A stretch of 64,000 nt of DNA. It comes from Flavobacteriaceae bacterium (GTDB lineage: Bacteria; Bacteroidota; Bacteroidia; Flavobacteriales; Flavobacteriaceae). Positions 9,929-19,700 of the stretch are shown piece by piece. The stretch spans positions 34,877-98,876 of the forward strand of contig JAFMCA010000004.1 of assembly GCA_017858055.1 (NCBI GenBank). Direction: 5' to 3'. Positions within the stretch are counted from its first letter, which is position 1, and each line of letters opens with the position of its first letter. Under the pieces are notes generated by a model that saw only the letters and a program-made list of their open reading frames with translations, was not told the DNA's origin and did no database searches. A program made the position numbers and the translations under genes.

Positions 9929-10126
9929 ATGAAAATTCTGCTTCCCATTTTAATGATACTTGCCCTTGGCATGGGTGTTTTTAATCTTATCCAAATTGAT
10001 TGGGAGGCTCCTTTGGAGGGGAAAAGTAGTATCGCACTCATCGGCTCCATGGCTTCAGGAAGTGCTTTTTTACTCCTTCTTATTCTATTGCTCTCCAAAA
10101 AAATTTCTCAAAAATTAAAAAAATAA
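9929..10126 (+). CDS. Small two-helix membrane protein of unknown function
   Basis: 65 residues with two hydrophobic helices (about residues 3-22 and 36-56) and a basic tail (SKKISQKLKK). This suggests a bitopic hairpin with both ends on the same side. I do not recognise a family. It follows the MarC-like gene by 17 bp on the same strand, so it is probably co-transcribed. Its stop codon is one base from the stop of the convergent S41 protease, leaving no room for a terminator between them. ATG start; codon use looks like its neighbours. Confidence 0.6.
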   Translation: MKILLPILMILALGMGVFNLIQIDWEAPLEGKSSIALIGSMASGSAFLLLLILLLSKKISQKLKK

Positions 10127-10127
10127 A

Positions 10128-11711
10128 TCAGTCTCCTTCTATTAAACGGAGGGCCTTCTTTACGAAGGGGTCTTCTTGATTAATAATACGCGTGTATAGA
10201 TTTTCATCAAAAAGCTGCATGGCTATAAATGCTTTGATTGAAATCACTAAGCCTTTTTCGTCTTTAATTTCAATAGGGTAATTGTTTGCTGTACAATACT
10301 CTTTAAAGGCTTGGATAAAGTCCTCTTTAAAGGGCAACTCCTCACTAAAGAATTTCGGTGCATTTTCGAATTTATACTTGTCCGTATTCTTGTCTAATTC
10401 AAGAAATACAAACCGATCGACTAAATTAGAACGCATCATTAATAAATTCCATTCCTCTTCTGGTGTGTTTTGATTACTGAGATAAATGTCAGGGATAATT
10501 CCCCCACCTCCATATACCTTTCTGCCTCCTGGTGTAGTATATTCTAGGCTGTCGTTAAAAGGAACGTTCGAAACATTTTCCATTTCACCGTTTCCATAGC
10601 GTTGTTGAACCTCGGCATAGTATTCGGTCTTATTGGTTGAATCGTAGGGACGCTGAATTGACCTCCCTGTTGGGGTGTAGTACCGAGCCGTAGTCAGTCG
10701 AATCTGATCTCCTTCCCCCAAGGGCATTTGTTGCTGTACCAATCCTTTCCCGAAAGTTCTCCGCCCAATGATCCAACCTCTGTCGTTGTCTTGAATTGCA
10801 CCTGCAATAACTTCACTTGCTGAGGCAGAATCTTCATCCACCAATACATAAAGGCTTCCATTTTCAAAAATGCCACCAGATGAAGCTACAGTACGTTCTC
10901 GCTTTCCGTTGTTTTCTTCTACAATTACTATGGGCATTCCAGAGGCGAGAAAGTCGTCTAAAATTTGCTTTGCTGGAAGCAGATAGCCTCCTGGATTTCC
11001 TCTGAGATCCAAAATCAAATGCTTCATGTCTTGCTGGACAAGCTTTTTCATGGCAGATTGGAATTCCGTATAGGTTGTTTGTGAAAATCGATTGATTTTT
11101 AAATATCCAATTGCCTGTTTAATAATATAAGATGAAGAAACACTGGGCAAGGGAACAGGTCCTCTTTTAAGATCAAAAACATAGAGGGAGTCCATTTTTT
11201 TTCGGTAGACCGTAAGTTGAACGGGGGCTCCCGATTGACCTTTGAGTTTTGAAATTATTTCCTCATTTGTTTTCTGCTTTGAATAGAGCGTGTCTTGATC
11301 TGCGATAAGAATCCGATCCCCCGATTTCAATCCTGCCTTTTCACTAGGCCCTCCCTCTAAAACACGAACTACGGCAATGGTGTCATTCATCATAAAAAAC
11401 TGAACTCCTATGCCTTCAAAATTTCCTTGCATACTCTCCGAAAGAGCCTGTCTATCTTTTGCGGGTATATACACGGAATGGGGATCAAGTTCGTCCACTA
11501 TATCCTCAATGACGGAACTGACCAAACTATCGGTATTGATTTTGTCTACATAGTCCTCAGATAAGTAGGTAATCAACCGATTGAGTTTTTGAATGCTTGG
11601 ATGAGCAAAACCTACCCGAATATTTTCTCTATTGAGCCTAGACCCGAATAGGTAACCTATCGCTGAAGATAGCAATACAATTAAAAACAAAAAAATGGTG
11701 TTTCTTTTCAC
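10128..11711 (-). CDS. S41 family C-terminal processing peptidase (CtpA/Prc-like)
   Basis: Periplasmic serine protease that trims or degrades envelope proteins. From a GTG start at 11711 (527 residues) it begins with a signal anchor (residues 2-24). It continues with a PDZ domain (about 95-175, NFEGIGVQFF and GLKSGDRIL) and the S41 catalytic core. The catalytic Ser-Lys pair is visible as SASASE (Ser near 297) and TFGKGLVQ (Lys near 322), 25 residues apart as in Prc. An ATG at 11738 gives 9 extra residues, but it lies inside the upstream dCMP deaminase gene and spoils the signal sequence. GTG at 11711 has a GAGG 4-5 bases upstream. The C-terminal 150 residues after the catalytic domain match the Bacteroidetes form of the family. 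Confidence 0.92.
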   Translation of the reverse strand: MKRNTIFLFLIVLLSSAIGYLFGSRLNRENIRVGFAHPSIQKLNRLITYLSEDYVDKINTDSLVSSVIEDIVDELDPHSVYIPAKDRQALSESMQGNFEGIGVQFFMMNDTIAVVRVLEGGPSEKAGLKSGDRILIADQDTLYSKQKTNEEIISKLKGQSGAPVQLTVYRKKMDSLYVFDLKRGPVPLPSVSSSYIIKQAIGYLKINRFSQTTYTEFQSAMKKLVQQDMKHLILDLRGNPGGYLLPAKQILDDFLASGMPIVIVEENNGKRERTVASSGGIFENGSLYVLVDEDSASASEVIAGAIQDNDRGWIIGRRTFGKGLVQQQMPLGEGDQIRLTTARYYTPTGRSIQRPYDSTNKTEYYAEVQQRYGNGEMENVSNVPFNDSLEYTTPGGRKVYGGGGIIPDIYLSNQNTPEEEWNLLMMRSNLVDRFVFLELDKNTDKYKFENAPKFFSEELPFKEDFIQAFKEYCTANNYPIEIKDEKGLVISIKAFIAMQLFDENLYTRIINQEDPFVKKALRLIEGD

Positions 11712-11722
11712 AATCCTCAATT

Positions 11723-12145
11723 TTAAAGTGGAACACATTCCAATTCAACACCTGCTTTTTCTAGAAACTTTAATCCACTGGTATCTTTATACGCTTTGGA
11801 ATATACTACCCGAATAATTCCAGATTGGTGGATGAGTTTACTGCATTCTTGACAAGGGGATAAAGTGATGTAAAGCGTCGCTCCTTTGCACGATTGAGTA
11901 GAGGAAGCCACTTTCAAAATTGCATTTGCCTCGGCATGCAAGACATACCACTTTGTATAATGGTCTTCATCTTCACAAACATTTTCAAAACCACTTGGAG
12001 TGCCGTTATAGCCGTCCGAAATAATCATGCGCTCTTTTACGATAAGTGCACCTACTTTTTTTCTTTCACAATAGGATAACTGACCCCATGTATCAGCCAT
12101 TTTGAGATAGGCTCTATCGTACTTATTTTGTTTGTTTTCCACCAT
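11723..12145 (-). CDS. dCMP deaminase (ComEB-like cytidine/deoxycytidylate deaminase)
   Basis: Zinc enzyme of 140 residues that converts dCMP to dUMP for thymidylate synthesis. The zinc and proton-shuttle motif is H70-A-E72 (LHAEANAIL), with the second motif P97-C98-x-x-C101 (SPCQECSKL). The substrate-binding stretch NGTPSGFENVCED is typical of deoxycytidylate deaminases rather than guanine deaminases. It is directly upstream of the S41 protease on the same strand with an 11-base gap to the preferred GTG start, a pairing seen in other Bacteroidetes. ATG start. Confidence 0.92.
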   Translation of the reverse strand: MVENKQNKYDRAYLKMADTWGQLSYCERKKVGALIVKERMIISDGYNGTPSGFENVCEDEDHYTKWYVLHAEANAILKVASSTQSCKGATLYITLSPCQECSKLIHQSGIIRVVYSKAYKDTSGLKFLEKAGVELECVPL

Positions 12146-12180
12146 TGGGACTAAGATACCAAATTAGGGCTGAACGGTGT

Positions 12181-12756
12181 TTATATCCGTTCAAATATCA
12201 TCACAAAAACTTGTGAAAGAACCACAATCCCGATTAAAAATTCCCATTTAATGCGATTGCTTTTCATGAGTTGTAGTACCAAAAAATTTATCAAAAGAAC
12301 CCCAGTTACAATGACTATTTGTGCTAGTTCTACCCCAACGGCAAATGAAAAAAGAGCGAGACTTGCAGCGTCCTCTGGAATCAACATACTAAAATACCTT
12401 CCAAAACCAAGACCGTGTATAATTCCAAAAAGGACCGTCAAAAAAGGGAAGAACCAAGGCGTTTGAGATTCAAAAAAACGCTTGTTAGGAAGAACCAACG
12501 GAAGGGTACTGAGCCCTATGGTAATGGGTATTAACAATTCTATCCAATAACTCGAAAATTCAATCCCTGCATAAAAATTACCGATCAAGGAAAGGGTATG
12601 CCCTAGAGTAAACAGAGTAACCCATAGCACAACTTTTTTGACCTCTTTAAAAGTAAAAGGCAACGCCAAGGTGACGATAAAATATAAATGGTCCAAGCCT
12701 TGCCAATCAATCACATGACGCAAACCTAAATTTGTATAAAAACCGAAAGTCTCCAT
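12181..12756 (-). CDS. HupE/UreJ family membrane protein
   Basis: Integral membrane protein of 191 residues with about six helices. It has family hallmarks: GLRHVIDWQGLDHLYFIVTLAL near the N-terminus, LGHTLSL at about residue 52 and FGIIHGLGFG at about residue 112. The conserved His and Asp residues suggest metal transport; relatives are nickel or cobalt permeases of hydrogenase and urease clusters. No hydrogenase or urease gene is present here, so the substrate is open. Its ATG overlaps the stop of the DnaJ-domain gene by one base (TAATG type), pointing to translational coupling. Confidence 0.85.
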   Translation of the reverse strand: METFGFYTNLGLRHVIDWQGLDHLYFIVTLALPFTFKEVKKVVLWVTLFTLGHTLSLIGNFYAGIEFSSYWIELLIPITIGLSTLPLVLPNKRFFESQTPWFFPFLTVLFGIIHGLGFGRYFSMLIPEDAASLALFSFAVGVELAQIVIVTGVLLINFLVLQLMKSNRIKWEFLIGIVVLSQVFVMIFERI

Positions 12757-13478
12757 TACATATTTCTTTCTTTTTGAATGTTTTCATAAGCCTCTTGAAC
12801 TTTCTGAAACTTTTCTTGAGCTCCTTTGATCAATGCTGGATCACGAGAAAGTAATTTGTCGGGGTGGTATTTCTTTGCCATAGTTCTGTAGGCTTTTTTC
12901 ACCTCTGCATCTGTCGCTGTAGGCTCTATTTCAAGAATTTTATAGGCATTCCCCGTAGCTTTGATAAACATGGCTTTAATACTTTCCCTATCATTTGGAC
13001 GGATCCCCAAAGCTGCAGCAATTTGCTCCACTTTATCCAATTCCGTTTGGGAAATCGACCCATCTGCATTGGCAACACCAAAGAGAAAATGCAAAATTTG
13101 CAAACGTGTTTCGTACGTGGATTGACTGGTGAAAATTTGGGTTAAATCAGGGATGCTTTGTTTTTCTTTTTTTACCTCTTCATTGAACTTTTCGAAAATT
13201 GAAGTTGCTCGATCCGAGCCGTAATTGGTAATAAAAAAATTTCGGACAAACTGAAGTTCCTGAGCCTTTACCTCACCGTCTGCTTTGATGACCGTAGCAG
13301 CAAGTGCAAGTAGATTGAGTTGAAAAAGTCCCGAATTTTTGTTCTGAGCTTGACCTGAACTCCAGGTGGTGGTGGGTTTAAAAAACTGGTCCATCAACCC
13401 TCCGACAATAAAACCTAAAATTGCTCCAGGAAATCTAAAAAATGAGTACCCTATGAAAGTGGCAATCCATTTGATCAT
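12756..13478 (-). CDS. DjlA-like co-chaperone: TerB domain plus C-terminal J domain
   Basis: Membrane-anchored J-domain protein of 240 residues. An N-terminal hydrophobic, Gly-rich segment (residues 1-30) is followed by a TerB-like helical domain (about 50-160; LLALAATVIKADGEV and FLFGVANADGSI are the paired acidic repeats). The J domain is at about 173-236 with the diagnostic HPD in KKYHPDKLL. It probably recruits DnaK to the membrane. ATG at 13478 is preferred over an upstream TTG at 13484. It is divergent from the bacilliredoxin gene and coupled to the HupE/UreJ-like gene. Confidence 0.88.
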   Translation of the reverse strand: MIKWIATFIGYSFFRFPGAILGFIVGGLMDQFFKPTTTWSSGQAQNKNSGLFQLNLLALAATVIKADGEVKAQELQFVRNFFITNYGSDRATSIFEKFNEEVKKEKQSIPDLTQIFTSQSTYETRLQILHFLFGVANADGSISQTELDKVEQIAAALGIRPNDRESIKAMFIKATGNAYKILEIEPTATDAEVKKAYRTMAKKYHPDKLLSRDPALIKGAQEKFQKVQEAYENIQKERNM

Positions 13479-13535
13479 ATTCAAAATCTACTTTGTGAAT
13501 GCAAATTTGAAAAATAAAAACGGGGCATCAAAACG

Positions 13536-13565
13536 TTTGGAGATGCTATTACTTTATTATCTTTG
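13536..13565 (+). promoter_or_regulatory. Bacteroidetes-type promoter of the bacilliredoxin gene
   Basis: TTTG at 13536-13539 and TATCTTTG at 13558-13565 are separated by 18 bases. This is the -33/-7 arrangement known for Bacteroidetes sigma-ABfr. The -7 box ends 11 bases before the ATG at 13577, so the leader is very short. Confidence 0.75.
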
Positions 13566-13576
13566 AAAAAAAAAAT

Positions 13577-13987
13577 ATGTATCCTCCAGAACTAGTAAAA
13601 CCGATGAGAGAAGAGTTAACCAACATAGGATTTGTTGAATTAAGTTCTTCTGAAGATGTTTCTAATGCCCTTGCAAAATCAGGAACTACATTAGTTGTTG
13701 TCAATTCGGTTTGTGGATGTGCGGCAGCAAACGCACGCCCAGGTGTATTTTACTCCCTTCAGAATGAAAAAACTCCGGATCATCTGGTTACTGTTTTTGC
13801 TGGAGTAGATACAGAAGCTACAAAAAGTGCTCGAGACATGATGGTGCCTTTCCCTCCGTCTTCACCCAGTATTGCCTTGTTCAAAGATGGTGAATTGGTT
13901 CATATGGTAGAACGTCACCACATTGAAGGAAGACCCGCAGAACTTATTGCTGAAAACTTAAAAGCGGCTTATCAAGATCATTGCTAA
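13577..13987 (+). CDS. BrxA/BrxB family bacilliredoxin (YphP/YqiW)
   Basis: Small thioredoxin-fold protein of 136 residues that removes bacillithiol or similar low-molecular thiols from oxidised proteins in Firmicutes. The diagnostic CGC motif is C46-G-C48 in NSVCGCAAANARPG. The rest matches the family (PPSSPSIALFKDGELVHMVERHHIEGR, quoted in parts here: SIALFKDG and MVERHHIEGR). Several Bacteroidetes make bacillithiol, so the function may hold, but no bacillithiol synthesis gene is in the window. ATG start after a well-matched promoter; the acyltransferase gene follows 24 bp downstream. Confidence 0.93.
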   Translation: MYPPELVKPMREELTNIGFVELSSSEDVSNALAKSGTTLVVVNSVCGCAAANARPGVFYSLQNEKTPDHLVTVFAGVDTEATKSARDMMVPFPPSSPSIALFKDGELVHMVERHHIEGRPAELIAENLKAAYQDHC

Positions 13988-14011
13988 AAAGCTCTTTTCT
14001 CTCGTATAGGC

Positions 14012-14770
14012 ATGAAGAAAAAACTTGCCTTTTTCATCAGCGTAATCTTCTACTTTTGTTTTGGTAGCTTACTTGTTATTTTCCACCTCTTACAATGGAT
14101 TAGCTTTTATGGATTTGGGTATCGTGCTCATTTATACACCGTTGAATATTTAAATTTAGGACTGCTGGTTTGCCTAAAAATTTTGGGGACTAAAATCAGT
14201 TTTGTGCAAATCGATGCTTTACCAAAGGACAGGCCGCTGATTTTTGTTGCTAACCATCAAAGCACCTATGATATTCCTCCCATGATTTGGCACTTGAGGA
14301 AACATCATCCAAAATTTATAAGTAAAAAAGAATTGGGTAAAGGAATCCCCAGTGTTTCTTTTAACCTGAGACACGGAGGAGCGGTATTAATCGACCGGAA
14401 AAAAACGAAAGAGGCCATGGATCTCATCTCCGATTTTGGAAAAAAACTAAACCAAAAAAAACGGAGTGCCGTAATTTTCCCAGAAGGCACTCGAAGTAGG
14501 GACGGTAGCCCTAAAAAATTTCAAAAATCAGGTCTTATTTGCCTTTTCGAATCCATGCCTGATGCCTTGATCGTTCCTATAAGTATTGGAAATTCTTGGA
14601 GATTCGGAAAAGACAATTACTTCCCCATGCCTTTGGGGGTTCATCTCAAAATAACGGTTCACCAAGCACGAGAAATCGATCGCAAAAACCCCTTGAAATG
14701 TATCGATGAAATAGAACAATGTATAGGGGAAGCGGTGCGAAAAAAACAAAACCCTACTCCTTCATTTTAG
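14012..14770 (+). CDS. 1-acyl-sn-glycerol-3-phosphate acyltransferase (PlsC family)
   Basis: Membrane-bound acyltransferase of 252 residues, second acylation step of phospholipid synthesis. An N-terminal membrane helix (residues 6-29) precedes the catalytic NHQSTYD box (H82, D87) and the substrate-binding EGTRSRDG box near residue 155, followed by VPISIGNS. Co-directional with the bacilliredoxin gene. Its 3' end overlaps the convergent histidine kinase gene by 17 bp. Confidence 0.92.
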   Translation: MKKKLAFFISVIFYFCFGSLLVIFHLLQWISFYGFGYRAHLYTVEYLNLGLLVCLKILGTKISFVQIDALPKDRPLIFVANHQSTYDIPPMIWHLRKHHPKFISKKELGKGIPSVSFNLRHGGAVLIDRKKTKEAMDLISDFGKKLNQKKRSAVIFPEGTRSRDGSPKKFQKSGLICLFESMPDALIVPISIGNSWRFGKDNYFPMPLGVHLKITVHQAREIDRKNPLKCIDEIEQCIGEAVRKKQNPTPSF

Positions 14771-16226
14771 GTAAAACAATAGTAAATGTTGTTCCCTTGT
14801 TTGGTGTCGAAACAAAAGTGATCGTTCCGTTGTGTGATTTGATAATATTCTTAACTATTCCCAATCCCAACCCCATTCCAGCAGATTTTGTGGTAAACTT
14901 TGGTTCAAATATTTTACTTTTTAAATTCGGAGGAATCCCGCTGCCGTTATCCATAATAGAAATTATGGTTTGTTCAGGTTCTGCAATAATCTGAACCCCT
15001 ATTTGTGGAGTTTTCTTTTTAGAAACGGATTGCAGGGCATTTTGTACAAGATTGGTGATGACCCGAATCCATTGGGTTCGATCAATTTGAAGAAAAACAT
15101 GAGGTGCATTGGAAGAAAAGACGATATATTCTTGCTGAAAAATACTGATCGCCATTTGGGTAACCTCCACCAAATCTGAGTTTTTCATATTGGATTTGGG
15201 AAGGGACGCAAAGTCAGAAAATGCCTCGGCGACCTCACTCATGGTGTCGATCTGCTGTATTAATAATTTTGAAAAATCTTTTAATTTTTTTGCACTATCC
15301 GCATCGTTTGGATCAAAGGTATGTTCAAAACTTTGAATCGTAAGTCGCATCGGCGTCAATGGATTTTTGATTTCGTGAGCTACTTGTCTTGCCATTTCTT
15401 GCCATGCATTTTCTCGTTCCGTTTTAGCTAATTTTTCTGCACTCTCGGCCAGATCGTCCACCATCTTGTTATAGGAATTGATCAAGCTGTCAATTTCTCT
15501 AGTAGCGTTTTTTAGGTGTATTTTTTCATTCTTTTTTTGTAATCCCATCTCTCCCATTCGAACTCGAATCGTTTCGAGAGACCGAGTGACAAATTTGGAA
15601 AGGAAATAGGCTATAAAAATTACCCCCCCTAAAAGAACAATGTATATTTGGTATAAATTTTCTAAGAAAGTATTCAATTCGTTTTCAGAAAAAGAAACGT
15701 CTTCAAAGTAGGGGAAAAACAATATGCCATAGGGTTTTTGAAATCGATCTTTTAACAAACGATAGGAGGCATGAAATTTATCGATATCTGAGGTATATTG
15801 TTCGATATAGCGCCCTTGTTCACTTTGATTAATTTTCTGTAGTAATAAGGGATCCAACACATAATCATTTGCGATAACTTCCAAAGGGGAATGGTAAATA
15901 AACAACGGGCTACCGTCCAAATTGAAAAGAGAATATTGAATACTGTGTATTTCATTGATTTTTTCAAAATCATTCGCATACTGCTGCCACACACTATCTG
16001 GACGATTGTATAAATCGTGTTTTTCTACTAAATAATCGATATGCCTTTGAATCTGGATCTCTTTTCTGTTCAGCCTACCGAGATGGTAGTTTTCCCTTTG
16101 AGATTCATATTGAATACTCGTGGTCCCCAAAATTAGTAAACCCGCAACGAGTAGCATTAGAATCATTACCGCAAAAAGGCGTGTTCTAAAAGAAAACTTA
16201 CCAGGAAATTTAAATGCGTTGCTCAT
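14754..16226 (-). CDS. Membrane sensor histidine kinase (NtrY-like), orphan
   Basis: Two membrane helices (about 16-36 and 193-211) enclose a periplasmic sensing region of about 155 residues. A HAMP linker follows (about 212-265), then HisKA with phosphoacceptor H284 in VAHEIKNPLTP. The ATPase domain shows N and G boxes: NLVQNALQSV, DNGSGIPP and GLGLGIVKN. Total 490 residues. No response regulator gene is adjacent, so its partner must be elsewhere. It starts 4 bases inside the end of hemJ (ATGA overlap), so it is translationally coupled to a heme enzyme gene. The signal sensed is unknown. Confidence 0.92.
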   Translation of the reverse strand: MSNAFKFPGKFSFRTRLFAVMILMLLVAGLLILGTTSIQYESQRENYHLGRLNRKEIQIQRHIDYLVEKHDLYNRPDSVWQQYANDFEKINEIHSIQYSLFNLDGSPLFIYHSPLEVIANDYVLDPLLLQKINQSEQGRYIEQYTSDIDKFHASYRLLKDRFQKPYGILFFPYFEDVSFSENELNTFLENLYQIYIVLLGGVIFIAYFLSKFVTRSLETIRVRMGEMGLQKKNEKIHLKNATREIDSLINSYNKMVDDLAESAEKLAKTERENAWQEMARQVAHEIKNPLTPMRLTIQSFEHTFDPNDADSAKKLKDFSKLLIQQIDTMSEVAEAFSDFASLPKSNMKNSDLVEVTQMAISIFQQEYIVFSSNAPHVFLQIDRTQWIRVITNLVQNALQSVSKKKTPQIGVQIIAEPEQTIISIMDNGSGIPPNLKSKIFEPKFTTKSAGMGLGLGIVKNIIKSHNGTITFVSTPNKGTTFTIVLPKMKE

Positions 16227-16759
16227 TCACTTTTTCTTGTTTTCTTGTACAGTTTAATTCCTAAAAACAGGACCACTCCTAGACCGATGAGGCCGAGCAT
16301 TCCTGAAATCCAATGCATACTGTCTTTTAAAATTGCCAAAAAAACAATGGCAAACAAAAGTAATGTAGCACCCTCATTCCATATCCGCATGTACGCACTT
16401 GAATAGGTCGCTGAATCTTGCTTAAATTTTAAAAACATCTTATGTGTTTTAAGATGATACAAAAACAATAGAAAAACAAAAAATAGCTTAAGGTGCATCC
16501 ATGGTTGTAATAGCCACTCAGGCATCAAGTAAAGTAACCATCCTGCAAATAGAACAGTCAGTATTGCTGAGGGCCAAGTTATGATATACCACAGCCGTTT
16601 TTCCATAATCTTGAACTGAGAAACTAGTAGGGCAGCCTCTACTTTAGATTTCTTGAGTGCCTCTATATGGTAAATAAAGAGCCGAGGAATGTAGAATAAA
16701 CCTGCAAACCAGGTTATTACAAAAATTAAATGCAAAGCTTTTACATAGTTGTAATACAC
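16223..16759 (-). CDS. hemJ: Protoporphyrinogen IX oxidase, HemJ type (CopD/UPF0093 family)
   Basis: Membrane enzyme of 178 residues that oxidises protoporphyrinogen IX to protoporphyrin IX in bacteria lacking HemG and HemY. Four to five helices are visible. The N-terminal block YVKALHLIFVITWFAGLFY is the family signature, with the conserved His at residue 10, and RLWYIITWPS and KLFFVFLLFLYHLKTHK follow. GTG start at 16759 is the only good candidate and places the signature at the expected position. It lies near hemH and the other hem genes, which supports the assignment over a copper-resistance role. The upstream BNR-repeat gene ends 6 bp away. Confidence 0.88.
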   Translation of the reverse strand: MYYNYVKALHLIFVITWFAGLFYIPRLFIYHIEALKKSKVEAALLVSQFKIMEKRLWYIITWPSAILTVLFAGWLLYLMPEWLLQPWMHLKLFFVFLLFLYHLKTHKMFLKFKQDSATYSSAYMRIWNEGATLLLFAIVFLAILKDSMHWISGMLGLIGLGVVLFLGIKLYKKTRKSE

Positions 16760-16765
16760 GACCTT

Positions 16766-19700
16766 CTATTTTAAGGTTAAATAATCCAAATTTAATTCCG
16801 CAAAAGCTGCATTAAATTCTGCCAAATCTTTTGAAATAAGTTGGTTATAGTGTTGTAGTTGCTCTTCCACTCGTTGGGTCAACTCTTGTCTAACTGCTTC
16901 ATCTTGTGCGGTTGGTGGAAAGTCACTTCCCGTAACCAAACGATTCAGGTGACCGAGTTTATTGGTCAGTCGAATTGGAAAATTTAAAGGATCTTGATTG
17001 CTTTTGTTTTGAGTTTGATATAGTGCCTTTTCGATTTCTGAAAATTCGTTTTTCAAGCCCTTTACCTTTTCTAACAAAGTCGCTGTCTCCTCCATACTAC
17101 CATAATTCGATTCAAAATCAGTGAGTTTTTTGGTAATACTTCTAATGTTCTTGATGGCCTTATGGGCTTCGTCCACTGTTTTGTTTACACGATTTACAAA
17201 CTCAAACTGTTCTTGCATCTGAGCCACACTAACCTCTGCTCGAGGATCGCTTAAGATGGTAAATTCTTGTTGTTCCGTTTGCCCGTTTCTCTCCAGAATT
17301 ACCTCGTAAGTTCCAGGAACTGCTTTTGCACCAGAGAAAGATGCTGACCAAAATATCATCCCGTCCAAGGTTTCCGCTCCCTCATAACGAGTATTCCAAA
17401 CAAATTGATTTCCGCCAGAACTGACCTTTAATACCTCCTCTTTAGAGGCTGTACTATAGGTCTTTATGGTTTTGCCGTTTTTTTCTTTAAAATGCAATTG
17501 AATGGTATCTTTTGATTGGTCAAAATCTTTAATATTAAAATAGACCACTACTCCATTGGGTAAATTGGTCCCTTCGGTCAAGGAAGGTCTAGAAGCATAT
17601 CCTTGTGTTCGATAACTGTCTTTTGGTTTAAATAAATTCATCTCTTTGTTAGCTGTCTTCGCGTCCAACTGGTGAATGACCGTCAGATCGTCTAGTATCC
17701 AAAGACTTCTCCCTTGTGTAGCAACAATTAAACTGTGCTCCTTAATCGTCAAGTCCGTAATCGGTACAATAGGAAGGTTTAATTGAAATTCGTTCCAACT
17801 TAATCCATCATCATGAGAAATGTACATTCCTTTTTCTGTCCCTGCATAAAGCAATCCTTTTTTTGCAGGATCTGCCCTTACTACTCTTGTAAAATCTTCA
17901 GCTCCAATTCCGTTTGTAATTTTTGTCCAGGTTTTACCATAATCGGTCGTTTTATACAAATACGGCTGAAAATCTCCCGTTTTGTATAAGGTCCCTGCCA
18001 CATAGCAAACGGCTGGATCAAAGGAAGAAGGTTCTACACTATTGACCATCATCCACTTAGGCATTTGAGAGGGTGTTACATTTTCCCAGTTTGCCCCACC
18101 ATCTCTAGTCAGATGAAGCAGCCCGTCATCACTACCTACCCACATAAGTCCTTCTTGAAGGGGGGACTCGTTTGCTGCAAAAATGGTGCAATAATACTCT
18201 ACACTGGTATTGTCTTGGGTGATGGGTCCCCCAGAAGACCTCAATTTTTCAGGATCATTTCGTGTTAAATCGGGGCTAATAATCTCCCAACTTTGCCCTT
18301 CATTTTCAGAAACATGTACATGATTCGAGAAGGTGTACAACTTCTTGGGATTGTGTTTACTAAAATGAATTGGAAAATTCCATTGAAAACGGTATTTCAT
18401 TCCTTCAGCTCCATATCCCATCGGGTTATCCGGCCAAACATTGATTCCACGTTCACTGTTGGTTTGATGATTGAGTCGGGTTAAATAGCCCCCATAACTT
18501 CCTCCATAAACAATTTCATTATTTAGTGGATCTACAGCGATATGTGCAGATTCTCCACCTGCAGTAGGTTCCCAATCGTCTTCAGAAATTGAATTCCCAT
18601 CCGAACGGTATTTGACCCTCAAAGTGGAATTGTCTTGTTGAGCTACATAGATTCGATAGGGAAAGGAATTGTCTGTAGTGACTCGATAAAATTGTGCCGT
18701 GGGTTGGTTGTGATAGGTGCTCCATGTTTCTCCTCCATCATAAGATATTTGAGCTCCACCATCATCGGCAATGATGAGGCGCTTATTATCTTCAGGGGCT
18801 ATCCATAAATCGTGGTGATCACCATGAGGTGCGTTTTTAGACTCAAACGTTTTTCCCCCGTCTTTCGACTTGTGATAAGAGACATTCATGACATAAACGA
18901 GATCTTCATCTTGTGTATCTGCATATATTTTTGAATAATACCATGCGCGTTGTCTCAAAGCTCTACTGTCGTTGATATGTTTCCATGTAGCACCGCCGTC
19001 TTCGGATTTATACACCCCGCCTTCCTCTTTGTTTTCAACGATAGCCCATACTTTTTGTGAATTAATTGGAGAGACTGTAATTCCCATAATTCCCAAGATT
19101 CCTGGGGCAAAACCTTCGTTTGTACTAATCTCATTCCATGTTTGCCCTTCATCCGTACTTTTCCATAAAGCAGATCCTTCCCCACCGCTGTTTAAGCTGT
19201 AGGGTGTTCGGTTTACTCTCCAAGTGCTGGCATACAAAACTCTTGAATTACTAGGATCCATAACCAATTCAACAGCCCCAGAATGTTCGTTAGAAAATAA
19301 TACTTTATCCCAACTTTTACCCCCGTCCATACTTTTATAGACTCCCCGATCTTTTGTGGGTTTATAAATATTCCCCAATACGGCGGCATAAACTATGTCT
19401 GGATTAGTGGGATGTATAGCAATTCTGGGGATGTGCCTTGAATTTGGCAATCCAGAAAAAACCCATGTTTTTCCTGCATCAACAGATTTCCACAAGCCGT
19501 ACCCAGAAGATACGTTTCCTCTTAAAGTTACTTCACCACCACCTACGTAAATTACGTTTGGATCACTTTGAGCTACGGCCACAGAGCCGATACTTCCTCC
19601 AAAATAACCGTCGGAAATATTTTCATAGGTTTGACCCCCATCCTCGGTTTTCCATACTCCTCCCCCAGTTGCACCAAAATAAAATAAATTGGGTTTTCCA

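Noticed and set aside
14754..14770. 17-bp convergent overlap of the acyltransferase and kinase genes as a special feature
   Set aside because: Short 3' overlaps like this are common in compact genomes.
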